Positions 55,402-64,000 of a DNA stretch of 64,000 nt are shown here, piece after piece. The DNA comes from an uncultured Flavobacteriales bacterium (lineage in GTDB: Bacteria > Bacteroidota > Bacteroidia > Flavobacteriales_D > Sanyastnellaceae): positions 1 to 64,000 of the forward strand of contig CAJQLF010000053.1 in the NCBI GenBank assembly GCA_905479115.1, given 5' to 3'. The notes under the pieces are model-generated. The model was not told where the DNA came from and did no database searches. It worked only from the letters and a program-made list of their open reading frames with translations. The translations under genes and the position numbers were made by a program. Position 1 is the stretch's first letter, and each line of letters starts with the position of its first letter.

Positions 55402-55851
55402 ATGAATCGGAAGTCGACCTTACTTGCTAACATGCTGTCTCAATTGGAAAGCGCGCTGACTTCGTTGTCAAAGGACATTCAATCGCTGAGGGATTCACGT
55501 GCGAGCGATGGAAAGAGTACGGCAGGAGACAAGCATGAAACTGCTCGTGCCATGGTGGACCAGGAGCTCAAGCAGCTTGAAAATCAGCAGGCGAAAACAG
55601 CCAAGATGCGCGCTGATTTGCTCAGTTTGTCTTTGGCACCCTCAGCAAGGGTTCAAGCCGGATCACTTGTGGAAACAGCGCGCGGCACTTTTTTTCTGTC
55701 GGTATCCTTGGGCAAAATCAACGAGTCTGATGGTCGAGGCGTGTTCGCGGTTTCTCCGATTTCTCCTATCGCTCAAGCCATGCTAAGCCTCCAGGAGGGG
55801 GATGCCTTCGAGGTTAATGGAGTAGCCAATGAAGTCAAAGCAGTGAGTTAA
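55402..55851 (+). CDS. GreA-like C-terminal domain small protein (often mislabelled 3-oxoacyl-ACP synthase)
   Basis: The 149-residue product starts MNRKSTLLANMLSQLESALT. An N-terminal coiled-coil region contains SAGDKHETARAMVDQELKQL, and a C-terminal beta domain contains VQAGSLVETARGTFFLSVSL, FAVSPISPIAQAML and GDAFEVNG. This layout (coiled coil plus GreA/GreB-like C domain) is common in Bacteroidetes. It probably binds RNA polymerase or another protein, but this is not shown. It is cytosolic. The start at 55312 is rejected because the extra 30 residues are not family-like. Confidence 0.8.
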   Translation: MNRKSTLLANMLSQLESALTSLSKDIQSLRDSRASDGKSTAGDKHETARAMVDQELKQLENQQAKTAKMRADLLSLSLAPSARVQAGSLVETARGTFFLSVSLGKINESDGRGVFAVSPISPIAQAMLSLQEGDAFEVNGVANEVKAVS

Positions 55852-55861
55852 TTGCACTTGT

Positions 55862-58438
55862 TCAAGAGCGGGATCTATTCGTTGCTTGGTACTGAGCAAA
55901 ATGTTCCAGCTTCACATCAGTTGAATGAAGTTGCAAAGTGGGGTCGTTGGGTATGAACCGGATTTGGCGAACCCCCTCTTTTCCGGGAAAGAGCATGAAA
56001 CCATTCTGTTCAAAGCGCCCCGGAACGTCCGTTATGAGTCGCACGCCGTAGGCCATGGCATCAGACTGTAATTCCACTGAATTCCCCTGTACATTCCATG
56101 TGATCGTGGGCTGTGGCCACATGATTTCGCTTGGTTTTTTTAATGAGACGGCCCCTTCGTCCAAGGCGAATCCAGAGGAATCGAGCCAGTTCCAGCGAAC
56201 GACAGCAGCATTTACCCATGGAACCGAAGGTTCATTCCAGGCGAGGTGCATTGAAGAAAACGGCGGCACATCCAGCCGTTGAGTCATGGAATGGAGGACA
56301 TCGCCATTCTCCTCCATCCACTGCACATGGACGGTTGAATTGTGGTGCATGAGGGGTTGGTCGTTGTGCGCGGTAAGTGACCTGCTGGTGGAATCGGTGC
56401 GGTTGTATATGATGCGACATGGTTTGTTGGCAGCTTGAGCAGCGTAGTGCCCCAATTTCCATTTTCCGGCATGGTCTATCGTCGACCATGAAACGGTGGG
56501 CCAGACATCATTGAGCTGCCAATAGAGCGATCCGGCATATCGGCCTTGGCTATTTCGGTGGCGTTCCAGTGCTTCGCGCAATCCAATGGCTTGGGTGAGC
56601 TGAGTGAGATAAATCCATCGTTGAAGGCTGCTGTGAACGGTGTCAGATGCAGCAGGGTCGGCCGTGTAGCGACGCGCGTAGATGCGCATCATGCCCCAAC
56701 CGTCCAAACCAGGCTTGAGCCATTCCATCTTCGAGCGCTGCCTGAACTGAAGGGCCTCATCTTCAAAGGCTGCGACTCCCACTTTGGCGAGCGTTGACGA
56801 ATCTGGAATGCTCTGCAGGCCGTATTCACTCGCAAAACGCCCATTGTGCTCCGAAAAAAAACTAAAATCCAACGTATCGAACCAAACCCTCCACGCATGC
56901 TCGTCTCCGGAATTGGATGATTTCACAGGAAGGTCCCAGTCGTGGCTGGGTGAAGAGGGCCAATACAAGGTGGCATTCGAATGGTGCTCTACAATGTGGG
57001 GGAGTCGTTCGTGAAACATGCGGTTGTAAGCCACTTCTGTCGCCACGGAGTCTGCTCCATGCAAGTTGTACAAGTCAGGCCACCCCCACGCTTCCCACGC
57101 TTTTTGGGACTCGTTATTCCCACACCAAAGCGCCAAAGCCGTGTGGTTGCGCAACCGCCTAACTTGGTGGATGGCCTCTTCACTCACATTGTTCAAGAAA
57201 GCTGAATCGCCGGGAACCATGGCACAAGCGAACATGAAATCTTGCCAAACCAAGAGGCCGTTTTCATCGCAAAAATCGTAGAATTCTTCACTGGGATAAA
57301 CCGCTCCTCCCCATATGCGGATCATGTTCATGTGGGCGTCGATTGCCTGCTTCAGGATTACAGTGTCTTGAGCTTGACCGCGGGCGTAAAAATAATCTGC
57401 AGGAATCACATTGGCCCCGCGCGCTTGGACTCGTTGTCCGTTGACGTGGCATTCAAATGAATGACCGAAGGCATCTGGTTGCCGAATCCAGCTTAATTCG
57501 CGGACTCCCACCTTCCAATTCAGCGAGTTAAACGAGGGAGATTCTGGAGCCCATTTTAATCGGTACAGCGGTTGCTCGCCCATTCCATTGGGCCACCAGC
57601 GTTGAGGTGATTTAATCTCAGCAACCCAACAAGAATCCGAGCGAGAGACAGAGATGTCCTCGCTCGTGGCATCAGGCGATTGGAGAGACCATTGGCCCCG
57701 AGGCCACTCTTCGGTGTCCCATATTCCCAATATCGCCAACGTGTCGGTGATGGCAACCCAGGAAATACGCGCTTCTTCTGGCGACGGTTGCAACGCACTT
57801 TCGATGCGGACGTTTCCGCTGATTCCAGCACCGGTGAGCCGAGGTGCCCAGTCCCAACCGAACTGGTAGGTAGGTTTGCGGGTTACACTGCTCGTTTGCT
57901 GGCCTTGTGGCTTCATTTCATTGCTTACAGGCACCAGGCGAGGCTGCTTATCGAGGATGTCTTGGCCTTTCGCAACCGCGGAATGCAGCACCACTTTCAA
58001 TGTGCAAGCTTCAGCTGAGGGATTCCAGGGCACGCTGTAGGAGCGATGTGCATTGTTGGTTTCGAGTGCCAGGGAATCGTTGATATAGACGGAGGCATAA
58101 GTGTCCAGTCCATCGAATCGAATGACGGGATCAGCAATGAGATGTCGGGTCAATTGATTTGCGTTAGGCAGGACGGTCTGGTAGGTCCAGTCCTGCCGTT
58201 CTACCCATTGAACCTTGCGTTCGTTTGTTTGGTAGTAGGGCTGGGGAATGGCAGCCGCTGCCAATAAATCTTGCATCACATCGCCCGGGACAATGGCGGG
58301 TTGCCACCCCAAGGTGTCGCCGGCTTCAAACTCCCATTGGTTTAATATGATGGTGGGGACGGAGGAATCCGTCATGCAGGAATTCAATCCGAGCAGTATG
58401 CAAAAGAGCGGCAAGCCAATCGAGTGCAAATTGCTCAT
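55862..58438 (-). CDS. GH2 family beta-mannosidase lipoprotein
   Basis: The 858-residue product has a signal peptide with lipobox (LPLFCILLGLNSC). GH2 domains follow: the N-terminal sugar-binding domain (GWQPAIVPGDVMQDLL, the usual mannosidase opening), PTYQFGWDWAPRLTGAGISG, and the catalytic barrel with MIRIWGGAVYPSEEFYDFCD, the acid/base Glu in ALWCGNNESQKAWEAWGWP and the nucleophile Glu in SEYGLQSIP, then ASDTVHSSLQRWIYLTQLTQ and LYWQLNDVWPTVSWSTID. It removes beta-linked mannose from oligosaccharides. Its ATG overlaps the stop of the upstream sensor-regulator gene (ATGA, 58435-58438), tying it to that regulator. Confidence 0.93.
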   Translation of the reverse strand: MSNLHSIGLPLFCILLGLNSCMTDSSVPTIILNQWEFEAGDTLGWQPAIVPGDVMQDLLAAAAIPQPYYQTNERKVQWVERQDWTYQTVLPNANQLTRHLIADPVIRFDGLDTYASVYINDSLALETNNAHRSYSVPWNPSAEACTLKVVLHSAVAKGQDILDKQPRLVPVSNEMKPQGQQTSSVTRKPTYQFGWDWAPRLTGAGISGNVRIESALQPSPEEARISWVAITDTLAILGIWDTEEWPRGQWSLQSPDATSEDISVSRSDSCWVAEIKSPQRWWPNGMGEQPLYRLKWAPESPSFNSLNWKVGVRELSWIRQPDAFGHSFECHVNGQRVQARGANVIPADYFYARGQAQDTVILKQAIDAHMNMIRIWGGAVYPSEEFYDFCDENGLLVWQDFMFACAMVPGDSAFLNNVSEEAIHQVRRLRNHTALALWCGNNESQKAWEAWGWPDLYNLHGADSVATEVAYNRMFHERLPHIVEHHSNATLYWPSSPSHDWDLPVKSSNSGDEHAWRVWFDTLDFSFFSEHNGRFASEYGLQSIPDSSTLAKVGVAAFEDEALQFRQRSKMEWLKPGLDGWGMMRIYARRYTADPAASDTVHSSLQRWIYLTQLTQAIGLREALERHRNSQGRYAGSLYWQLNDVWPTVSWSTIDHAGKWKLGHYAAQAANKPCRIIYNRTDSTSRSLTAHNDQPLMHHNSTVHVQWMEENGDVLHSMTQRLDVPPFSSMHLAWNEPSVPWVNAAVVRWNWLDSSGFALDEGAVSLKKPSEIMWPQPTITWNVQGNSVELQSDAMAYGVRLITDVPGRFEQNGFMLFPGKEGVRQIRFIPNDPTLQLHSTDVKLEHFAQYQATNRSRS

Positions 58439-61347
58439 ATGCTTTGGATGAATTGGATGAGGTTGTGTTCTTTCAATAGGCCCAAGCGTTTTCGAAGCCG
58501 GGAACGACTTACCTCGATAGCGCGCACTGTCACAAACATAAGGGTGGAGATTTCTTTGGATGACAAATTCATGCGCAAATAAGTGCACAGTTTAAGATCG
58601 TTTTTGGTCAAATGCGGAAACCGCTCCGTAATGCGTTGTTGAAATTCGATATGCACTTGATCAAACTGTTCGGTGAATTGTTCCCACGCATCATCCAATT
58701 TTCCGCCATCGTGAATGATGCGAACGAGTTGATCAATTTTGATTGATTCCTGATCAGGAACATGGGGCTTGATTTCCGACAATCCAGTCTCAAGGGTTTG
58801 GAGCAACTGAGCCTTTTGGACCAGGTTCATGGTCACCGATGCCAGTTCTTTGTTTTTCATTGCAAGCTGTCGTTTTTGCGTGTCTTCCAGCTCTTTTTGA
58901 AGGGCAGCTTCCGTGGCTTTAATGGAGGCCTCTAAGTTGGCTTCTGTTTCTCGACGCGCTCGGATTTGCACAGCTTTTTCGAGTTTATGCTCGGCCTGGA
59001 GAATTTGACGGTTTCGGCGGAGATAGAAGTAAAATAGCCATACAAGGGCGAGCAATCCGAGGCCTTGAATACTTGTGCGCTGGTACCAAAACGGGGCAAT
59101 GTAGAAGTTTTGGTGCCGCACAGGACCTGTCAAGTTATTGTGAATAAAGGTTCGGAATTCCAGTCGATGGTTGCCGGGTTCGAGGCCCGATAAGTTGATG
59201 TTGGGCGAGGGAGTAGGGTGTGACCAAGCCGGAGAAACATTTTTTATTCGCCACTGATAGCGCTGAATCCCGAGCCAATTGGAATTCAAGCTGCGCAACT
59301 GGATTTCTAAGGCATGCATGCCAGCCTCTAGTTCTATGATGGAGGTCAAGGGCAACGATCTTCGGTCAGATGCGTTGAGGTGTCTAATGTTGCTAATGGA
59401 AACTTCAGGAGCATTTTCTGGTGCGAGCATCCGGTTCGGATCGAGGTAGACAAAGCCCGTTTCTATGGGAACACAGACCCGGCCATCGGGCATGAACTCC
59501 AAGGATTCGAATGGAGCGATGGGACGACTCAACTGCATGGGAGCAATGCCGATGCTTTGGTCCTTGATCAAGGCGCTTCCTCCGAGGGGTATGTGCGCAA
59601 TTTCAGTGCCTTCGAATACCCACAACCCTCCATTCGGGTCTTCGATAAGCCGTTGAAATGCTCCTTCAGAGTTGACCCATTGAGTGAGTCCGTTGCGGTC
59701 TATTACCATGGCATTGCTCGCGGGGTCAAATCTGTAAAATCCGCGCTGAGTGGCAAAGCGAATCGCGCCATCAATCGAGCAGAGATTGACCTGCAGCGGT
59801 TGAGGAAATCCGTGTTCTTCGCCATAGGTTTCGATGACCTCAATTTCCCTTTTTTGTTCGTGCAGGGCCAAATGATAAGCTCCGCGGTAAGGATGGGTTA
59901 CCCACCACGTCGTGTCCTGATCCTGTCCGAGGAACCGAGTGCTCTCCTCGAATCCCTTCATTCGACCTTCCACAATCCACCGCTCGGCAAGATTGACAGC
60001 CTCCGGGTCGTGCCGCACTTGAAGAATTCCATTGTAGGTTCCGATGTACCATCGGGTGTTGGATTCACTCGGCCACATATTCCAACAACCTTCATCCTTG
60101 ACGAGCGGATAGTAGACATCGTCGATTAAAAAGCCTGCGCCATTGGGGTGGGATACCCAGAAATCGGTTGACGCTTTTTTTAATGACCAAATGGGTCCGT
60201 TCACCTCGCCGATTGATCGCACTTCAACGGACTCATTTTTTTGGTGCAATAAACCCTGAGAAGTTCCCCAGTAAACTTCACCGTTGTCCAGGTGCAAAGA
60301 AGAATAACCCACAACCTTCTCTTGTGCTAGTGTGCTGGGAATGCGATGTGGCCACGAATATCGGAGCAATTCAATGCCACCTTCCATCGCCACCCACACG
60401 TTTCCGTTTTCGTCGGATTTTAAATCAAGTACGGTGTTGCTGGTCAGCCCTGTTCGTGTGTTGTGGCCAATTTCATATTGATGGAAATCGGATGTTGCGA
60501 GAATTCCATTCTCTGACGTACCGATGAACCAGCGACGCTGATGCTTCAGGATGCAATTGACCCGCGCCGATTTGAGTGCTTCAGAGAGAGGGCTTCGAAC
60601 AGGTTTCCACTCTTCTTGCTTTAATTCGAAAATACCTCGACGGTGTGTGAAAAGGATCGGTGGTGAAAGCGAGTTTTCCCAAATCAACCCCTCAATTCTG
60701 CAGTCCTCTGGGGCCTGCAGCTTGCGTTCGATTAGTCCCTTGTTGTTGAAGACAAATAAGCTGTCAAGGGTTTGGACTCCGAAGCCAACGGAGGACTCGA
60801 AGGCGTTGACGATGGGGCCTGCTTGCCACTCGCGGTAGGCTCCAGTTTCATCAAAGGCGCCCATGAAATCACTGGTTGCAATAATTACCTGGTAGTGCGG
60901 GCCGTTAACCTGACCGTACAAGCGCCATACATCTTCAATGGGACCGGAAATTGCTTGAATTGAATCGGTCAGATCTGTCCACTCCGCCTCCCTGGTGTTC
61001 GTGTTTTCTGAATAGACGCCCACAAAACCCTGCCCTCCGCAAACGACCTGTCCCCCGTGTGCCCAAACCGATCTACTTTGCGTGCCATTCGGCAAAGGGA
61101 CGAGGTTCCATTCTGCGCCCGTATAGATCAGAAGACCCAGGTTGTTGGCAGCGGCGATTTGAGCCGAGTCATCGATGCTAATGTACGGATTGTGAATGCC
61201 CCCATGGGTCTCAAAAGGGGTGAATGGATGCCGAAGCGCAAGGTTGAACGGTGTCTGCGAGTGCCCAATGCTGTTGGCTGCAAATGCTGTTCCAAAAAGT
61301 AAGGCGATGAGAGGTCTGGTTACGTGCCTTGTAAATTTCAGGCTCAT
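58435..61347 (-). CDS. Transmembrane one-component regulator with propeller/YYY sensor and LuxR-type HTH
   Basis: The 970-residue product has a signal-like N-terminus (MSLKFTRHVTRPLIALLFGT). A large periplasmic sensor of two-component propeller repeats follows (GLTSNTVLDLKSDENGNVWV, EVYWGTSQGLLH, FDPASNAMVIDRNGL), then a YYY-type domain (about residues 650-730), one transmembrane helix (IQGLGLLALVWLFYFYLR), a coiled coil (about residues 770-850) and a C-terminal LuxR-like HTH (PHLTKNDLKLCTYLRMNLSS, VRAIEVSRSRLRKRLGL). There is no histidine kinase domain. It resembles hybrid sensors that respond to sugars. It is coupled by ATGA to the beta-mannosidase and likely controls it and perhaps the divergent GH3 gene. 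Confidence 0.85.
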   Translation of the reverse strand: MSLKFTRHVTRPLIALLFGTAFAANSIGHSQTPFNLALRHPFTPFETHGGIHNPYISIDDSAQIAAANNLGLLIYTGAEWNLVPLPNGTQSRSVWAHGGQVVCGGQGFVGVYSENTNTREAEWTDLTDSIQAISGPIEDVWRLYGQVNGPHYQVIIATSDFMGAFDETGAYREWQAGPIVNAFESSVGFGVQTLDSLFVFNNKGLIERKLQAPEDCRIEGLIWENSLSPPILFTHRRGIFELKQEEWKPVRSPLSEALKSARVNCILKHQRRWFIGTSENGILATSDFHQYEIGHNTRTGLTSNTVLDLKSDENGNVWVAMEGGIELLRYSWPHRIPSTLAQEKVVGYSSLHLDNGEVYWGTSQGLLHQKNESVEVRSIGEVNGPIWSLKKASTDFWVSHPNGAGFLIDDVYYPLVKDEGCWNMWPSESNTRWYIGTYNGILQVRHDPEAVNLAERWIVEGRMKGFEESTRFLGQDQDTTWWVTHPYRGAYHLALHEQKREIEVIETYGEEHGFPQPLQVNLCSIDGAIRFATQRGFYRFDPASNAMVIDRNGLTQWVNSEGAFQRLIEDPNGGLWVFEGTEIAHIPLGGSALIKDQSIGIAPMQLSRPIAPFESLEFMPDGRVCVPIETGFVYLDPNRMLAPENAPEVSISNIRHLNASDRRSLPLTSIIELEAGMHALEIQLRSLNSNWLGIQRYQWRIKNVSPAWSHPTPSPNINLSGLEPGNHRLEFRTFIHNNLTGPVRHQNFYIAPFWYQRTSIQGLGLLALVWLFYFYLRRNRQILQAEHKLEKAVQIRARRETEANLEASIKATEAALQKELEDTQKRQLAMKNKELASVTMNLVQKAQLLQTLETGLSEIKPHVPDQESIKIDQLVRIIHDGGKLDDAWEQFTEQFDQVHIEFQQRITERFPHLTKNDLKLCTYLRMNLSSKEISTLMFVTVRAIEVSRSRLRKRLGLLKEHNLIQFIQSI

Positions 61348-61524
61348 TATAATTGTATATAAATACTTGTTAAACAATGACTTATGTTCATCCGCTTGAA
61401 AAATCACCTTGGTGGTGTTCAGTAGAATAATGCAAATTGTGCAGGTAATGTGTAGGTAAATTTAGGGTAAATTTCGAGGACCTATGGTAGGAACATGTAA
61501 TTTGCACACTCTTAGAAAGAGGGA

Positions 61525-63816
61525 ATGAGAAGATTGTGTATCGAGCGAAACATCCTGGTTTGGATTGCCTGCAGTTGGTCGATTGTGGGATGTGAAAGTC
61601 TCCCTCTTGATGCCAGTCAAGGCTCAAATTCTGCGTTTGTTGATTCGGTTTTGCAATCGATGACGCTTGAGGATAAAGTAGGAGAGATGACTCAGTTGAC
61701 CCTCGGTTCAATTGGGGTCGGTAAACCATACAAATTGGATGAGCCTCAGCGATTAGACACCTCGAAAGCCTTCACTGCGCTCGTAAAGTATCGGGTAGGT
61801 AGCATACTGAATTGCGGCAACCATCAGCATACGCCCGAGCAATGGCATGAATTTATTGAAGCTATTCAGAAATATGCGCAGCAGAAGGAATCTCAAGTTC
61901 CAGTGCTGTACGGAGTAGATGCCATTCATGGGCCGACATACACGACCAACGGTGTGATGGGGCCGCAACAAATAGGCTTGGCAGCAACTTGGAACGATTC
62001 TTTGGTGCGTGAGAATGCAGAAAATACGGCGGTCCAAGTTTTTGGATGCGGAATTCCATGGAATTTTTCACCTGTACTCGATTTGGGAAGAGACCCCCGT
62101 TGGCCTCGGTTTTGGGAAACGTTTGGCGAGGATCCGCTTTTGGCGAGCCGGATGGGCGTTGCCATGGTCGAAGGCTACCAGAATGGAGAGGTGCCTATCG
62201 CGGCAACGTTGAAGCATTTTTTCGGATACGGATTTACTCTTTCGGGAAAGGATCGGACTCCGGCTTGGATTCCAGAGCGGGAGTTGAGAGAATACTTCTT
62301 GCCTAGCTTCAAAGCGGCAATTGATGCTGGCGCAATGTCCATCATGGTCAACAGTGGAGAAATCAATGGCATCCCCGTCCACACGAATAAATTTATGCTC
62401 ACGGATCTCCTACGCGATGAATTGGGTTTTGAAGGAGTGGTTGTCACCGACTGGGAGGATGTGAAGTATTTGTACACCCGTCACATGGTCGCGAAGGATT
62501 ATAAGGAGGCCACGCGCATGTCCATCGAGGCGGGAATAGATTTGTGCATGGTGCCCATTGGGTTTGGTTTTACGAATTCCCTGTTGGATTTGGTGAAAGA
62601 AGGCAGTATTTCCGAAGCTCGAATTGACGAATCCGTTCGGCGAATTCTCATGATGAAAAAGCAATTGGGGTTGTTCGAGACGGGTGGGATGCCACCTCCT
62701 CTTGAAGATTACCCCGACAGAAGGGAGTTTGAAGGCGGAGCCGCCCAAGCAGCGCTTGAGTCCATCACATTGCTCAAAAATGAGGGCCAGCATTCCACGG
62801 ACGCTGCCCAGCCTGTATTGCCTTTGGGTGGAACAGGAAAAGTTTTCGTGACGGGGCCAACTGCCCACAGTTTGAACGCGCTCAACGGAGGCTGGACTGG
62901 AACGTGGCAAGGAACGGATACATTGCACAATACGCCGGGAATGCCGCATTTGGCAGAGGCGCTAACCAATCGATTAGGCGCCAACCGAGTCGTGGATCAA
63001 AGGTTGTCTATGGATTTTAAAACGGCGGACATTGATCGTGTGGTTCGATCCATTCAACAAACACGGCCGGATCATGTAGTACTCGCCTTGGGAGAAATGC
63101 CCTATACCGAAATGCCGGGTAACGAGGAGGATTTAGCGCTCTATCCCAACCAGAAGGCATTGGTTCGAGCCATTCATCAAACAGGCGTTTCCATCATCGG
63201 TGTGTTCATCGAAGGCCGTCCGCGCACATTCAATGATGTGGAGCCGCTGATGGATGCCATCGTCATGGCATACCTGCCTGGTGATTTTGGTGGAGATGCC
63301 ATTGCCCAAGTTTTGGAAGGATCTTACAACCCAAGTGGTCGATTGCCTTTCACATGGCCTCGTCACCCTTCGTCGCATTTGACCTATGATCATAAACACA
63401 CGGAAGAAATTAGCGCGGACTCTTCTACGAACGCATTTAATCCTCAATACCAATTTGGGCATGGCTTGAGCTACTCATCCGTGGAAGTGACGGAGTTGCG
63501 ACTGGATCAAACGGCCTATGCGATGAGTGATACCATTCATTTGATGGTACTTTTGACCAACATGGGAAATCGAAGCACCAATGAATTGGTTTGCGTGTTT
63601 AGTCAAGACAGTGTAGCCTCTATTACGCCGAGTGTCGATCGATTGCGGTATTTTGACCGTGTAATGGTTGGCCCGCATGAATCAATGACGTTAAATGCCT
63701 CATTGCCCGTGGAGGACTTGTCCTTTATCAATGCTGACCTTCAAGAGGTGGTGGAACCTGGTGCATTCTCACTTCGAGTAGGCTCCAAGACTATCGCCTT
63801 CAATGTAAATGAATAG
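61525..63816 (+). CDS. bglX: GH3 family beta-glucosidase lipoprotein
   Basis: The 763-residue product has a short signal with lipobox (CSWSIVGC). The GH3 N-domain has SMTLEDKVGEMTQLTLGSIG, RDPRWPRFWETFGEDPLLAS and the nucleophile Asp in GFEGVVVTDWEDVKYL. The C-domain has the alpha/beta sandwich (SITLLKNEGQHSTDAAQPVL) and the end domain FGHGLSYSSVEVTELRL. It hydrolyses beta-linked glucosides, or a related sugar, from non-reducing ends. It starts 177 bases from the divergent regulator gene. The next gene, a probable carbohydrate-binding protein, follows by 30 bases, suggesting one polysaccharide locus. Confidence 0.93.
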   Translation: MRRLCIERNILVWIACSWSIVGCESLPLDASQGSNSAFVDSVLQSMTLEDKVGEMTQLTLGSIGVGKPYKLDEPQRLDTSKAFTALVKYRVGSILNCGNHQHTPEQWHEFIEAIQKYAQQKESQVPVLYGVDAIHGPTYTTNGVMGPQQIGLAATWNDSLVRENAENTAVQVFGCGIPWNFSPVLDLGRDPRWPRFWETFGEDPLLASRMGVAMVEGYQNGEVPIAATLKHFFGYGFTLSGKDRTPAWIPERELREYFLPSFKAAIDAGAMSIMVNSGEINGIPVHTNKFMLTDLLRDELGFEGVVVTDWEDVKYLYTRHMVAKDYKEATRMSIEAGIDLCMVPIGFGFTNSLLDLVKEGSISEARIDESVRRILMMKKQLGLFETGGMPPPLEDYPDRREFEGGAAQAALESITLLKNEGQHSTDAAQPVLPLGGTGKVFVTGPTAHSLNALNGGWTGTWQGTDTLHNTPGMPHLAEALTNRLGANRVVDQRLSMDFKTADIDRVVRSIQQTRPDHVVLALGEMPYTEMPGNEEDLALYPNQKALVRAIHQTGVSIIGVFIEGRPRTFNDVEPLMDAIVMAYLPGDFGGDAIAQVLEGSYNPSGRLPFTWPRHPSSHLTYDHKHTEEISADSSTNAFNPQYQFGHGLSYSSVEVTELRLDQTAYAMSDTIHLMVLLTNMGNRSTNELVCVFSQDSVASITPSVDRLRYFDRVMVGPHESMTLNASLPVEDLSFINADLQEVVEPGAFSLRVGSKTIAFNVNE

Positions 63817-63846
63817 AAAAAAAAACAAACCTTTAAACCTTCTAAT

Positions 63847-64000
63847 ATGAAGCACATTTTTACCCTAGCCTTTTTGGCATGTATGCTGGGTTCATACGCT
63901 CAAGTCGGAATCGTCACTTGGGAAGTGAACATGGCGAACGAAGAAGTCTCTCCGGATGGTGTTTACCTCGCAGGCGGAGATTATTTTGGAATTCCTGGAG
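63847..64000 (+). CDS. Secreted carbohydrate-associated protein (3' partial)
   Basis: Only the first 51 residues are in the window: a signal peptide (MKHIFTLAFLACMLGSYAQ) and VGIVTWEVNMANEEVSPDGV, then YLAGGDYFGIPG. The VTWEVNM...VSPDGVYLAGG pattern matches carbohydrate-binding or starch-binding-like domains that open many Bacteroidetes T9SS glycan-active proteins. It follows the GH3 gene by 30 bases and is probably cotranscribed. The catalytic part, if any, lies beyond the window. Confidence 0.7.
   Translation, partial: MKHIFTLAFLACMLGSYAQVGIVTWEVNMANEEVSPDGVYLAGGDYFGIPG

Noticed and set aside
1-64000. CRISPR arrays, insertion sequences, prophage genes
   Set aside because: No regularly spaced short repeats, transposase or phage proteins were seen on either strand.

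Overview
The window looks like a chromosomal segment of a Bacteroidota bacterium, most likely Flavobacteriales of the Cryomorphaceae/Schleiferiaceae type from an aquatic habitat. The evidence is several type IX secretion (T9SS) C-terminal sorting domains of types A and B, many lipoproteins, glycoside hydrolases of families GH92, GH2 and GH3, a one-component sensor regulator with propeller, YYY and LuxR-type HTH domains, thrombospondin-3/MopE-like DACGVCGG repeats, and TAnnTTTG-type promoter elements. I saw no tRNA, rRNA, CRISPR array, insertion sequence or phage gene. Coding density is high. The only gene-free stretch longer than 300 bases is 45844-46768.

Layout, left part. 1-3917 is the 3' end of a repeat-rich surface protein with 204-bp DNA repeats. 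4050-9911 is a plus-strand run: T9SS-like protein, PhzF isomerase, BamA/TamA-like barrel, small secreted protein, YdjM-like membrane hydrolase, CapA-like protein. 10128-12260 (minus) holds a DUF2490 protein and a RimB-RimK fusion. 12400-13898 is a sterol desaturase-family enzyme coupled to a GDCCVxC lipoprotein. 13933-18202 (minus) is a compact HmuY-like / TonB receptor / HmuY-like operon, probably for haem or iron uptake. 18377-24012 holds a second desaturase, pterin dehydratase, a BaiN-like flavoprotein, a split YeeE/YedE sulfur transporter, GapN and TspO.

Middle part. 24017-26329 is a GH92 mannosidase lipoprotein. 26420-30272 holds a serine hydrolase, an unusual cysteine-dioxygenase/methyltransferase fusion and an isoaspartyl-peptidase lipoprotein. 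31734-33302 is a SulP transporter. 33330-37880 (minus) is a complete glycerol operon (glpK, glpD, glpF, GDPD). 37970-39932 is a YdbS/YdbT-like pair. 40054-45843 (minus) holds an uncharacterised cytosolic protein, a small secreted protein, a Gly-rich T9SS type B protein and the ammonium transporter Amt.

Right part. 45942-46587 (minus) is a strong candidate for a large structured non-coding RNA: several hairpins, three of them with GNRA loops on the same strand, ending in a near-perfect intrinsic terminator. I cannot assign it to a known class, and it is the most interesting object in the window. 46769-53197 is a 2142-residue T9SS adhesin. It is followed by a translationally coupled pair of cupredoxin proteins that resembles a split multicopper oxidase, a GreA-like small protein, and a carbohydrate locus: transmembrane one-component regulator coupled by ATGA to a GH2 beta-mannosidase, divergent from a GH3 beta-glucosidase and the start of a probable carbohydrate-binding protein cut by the window end.
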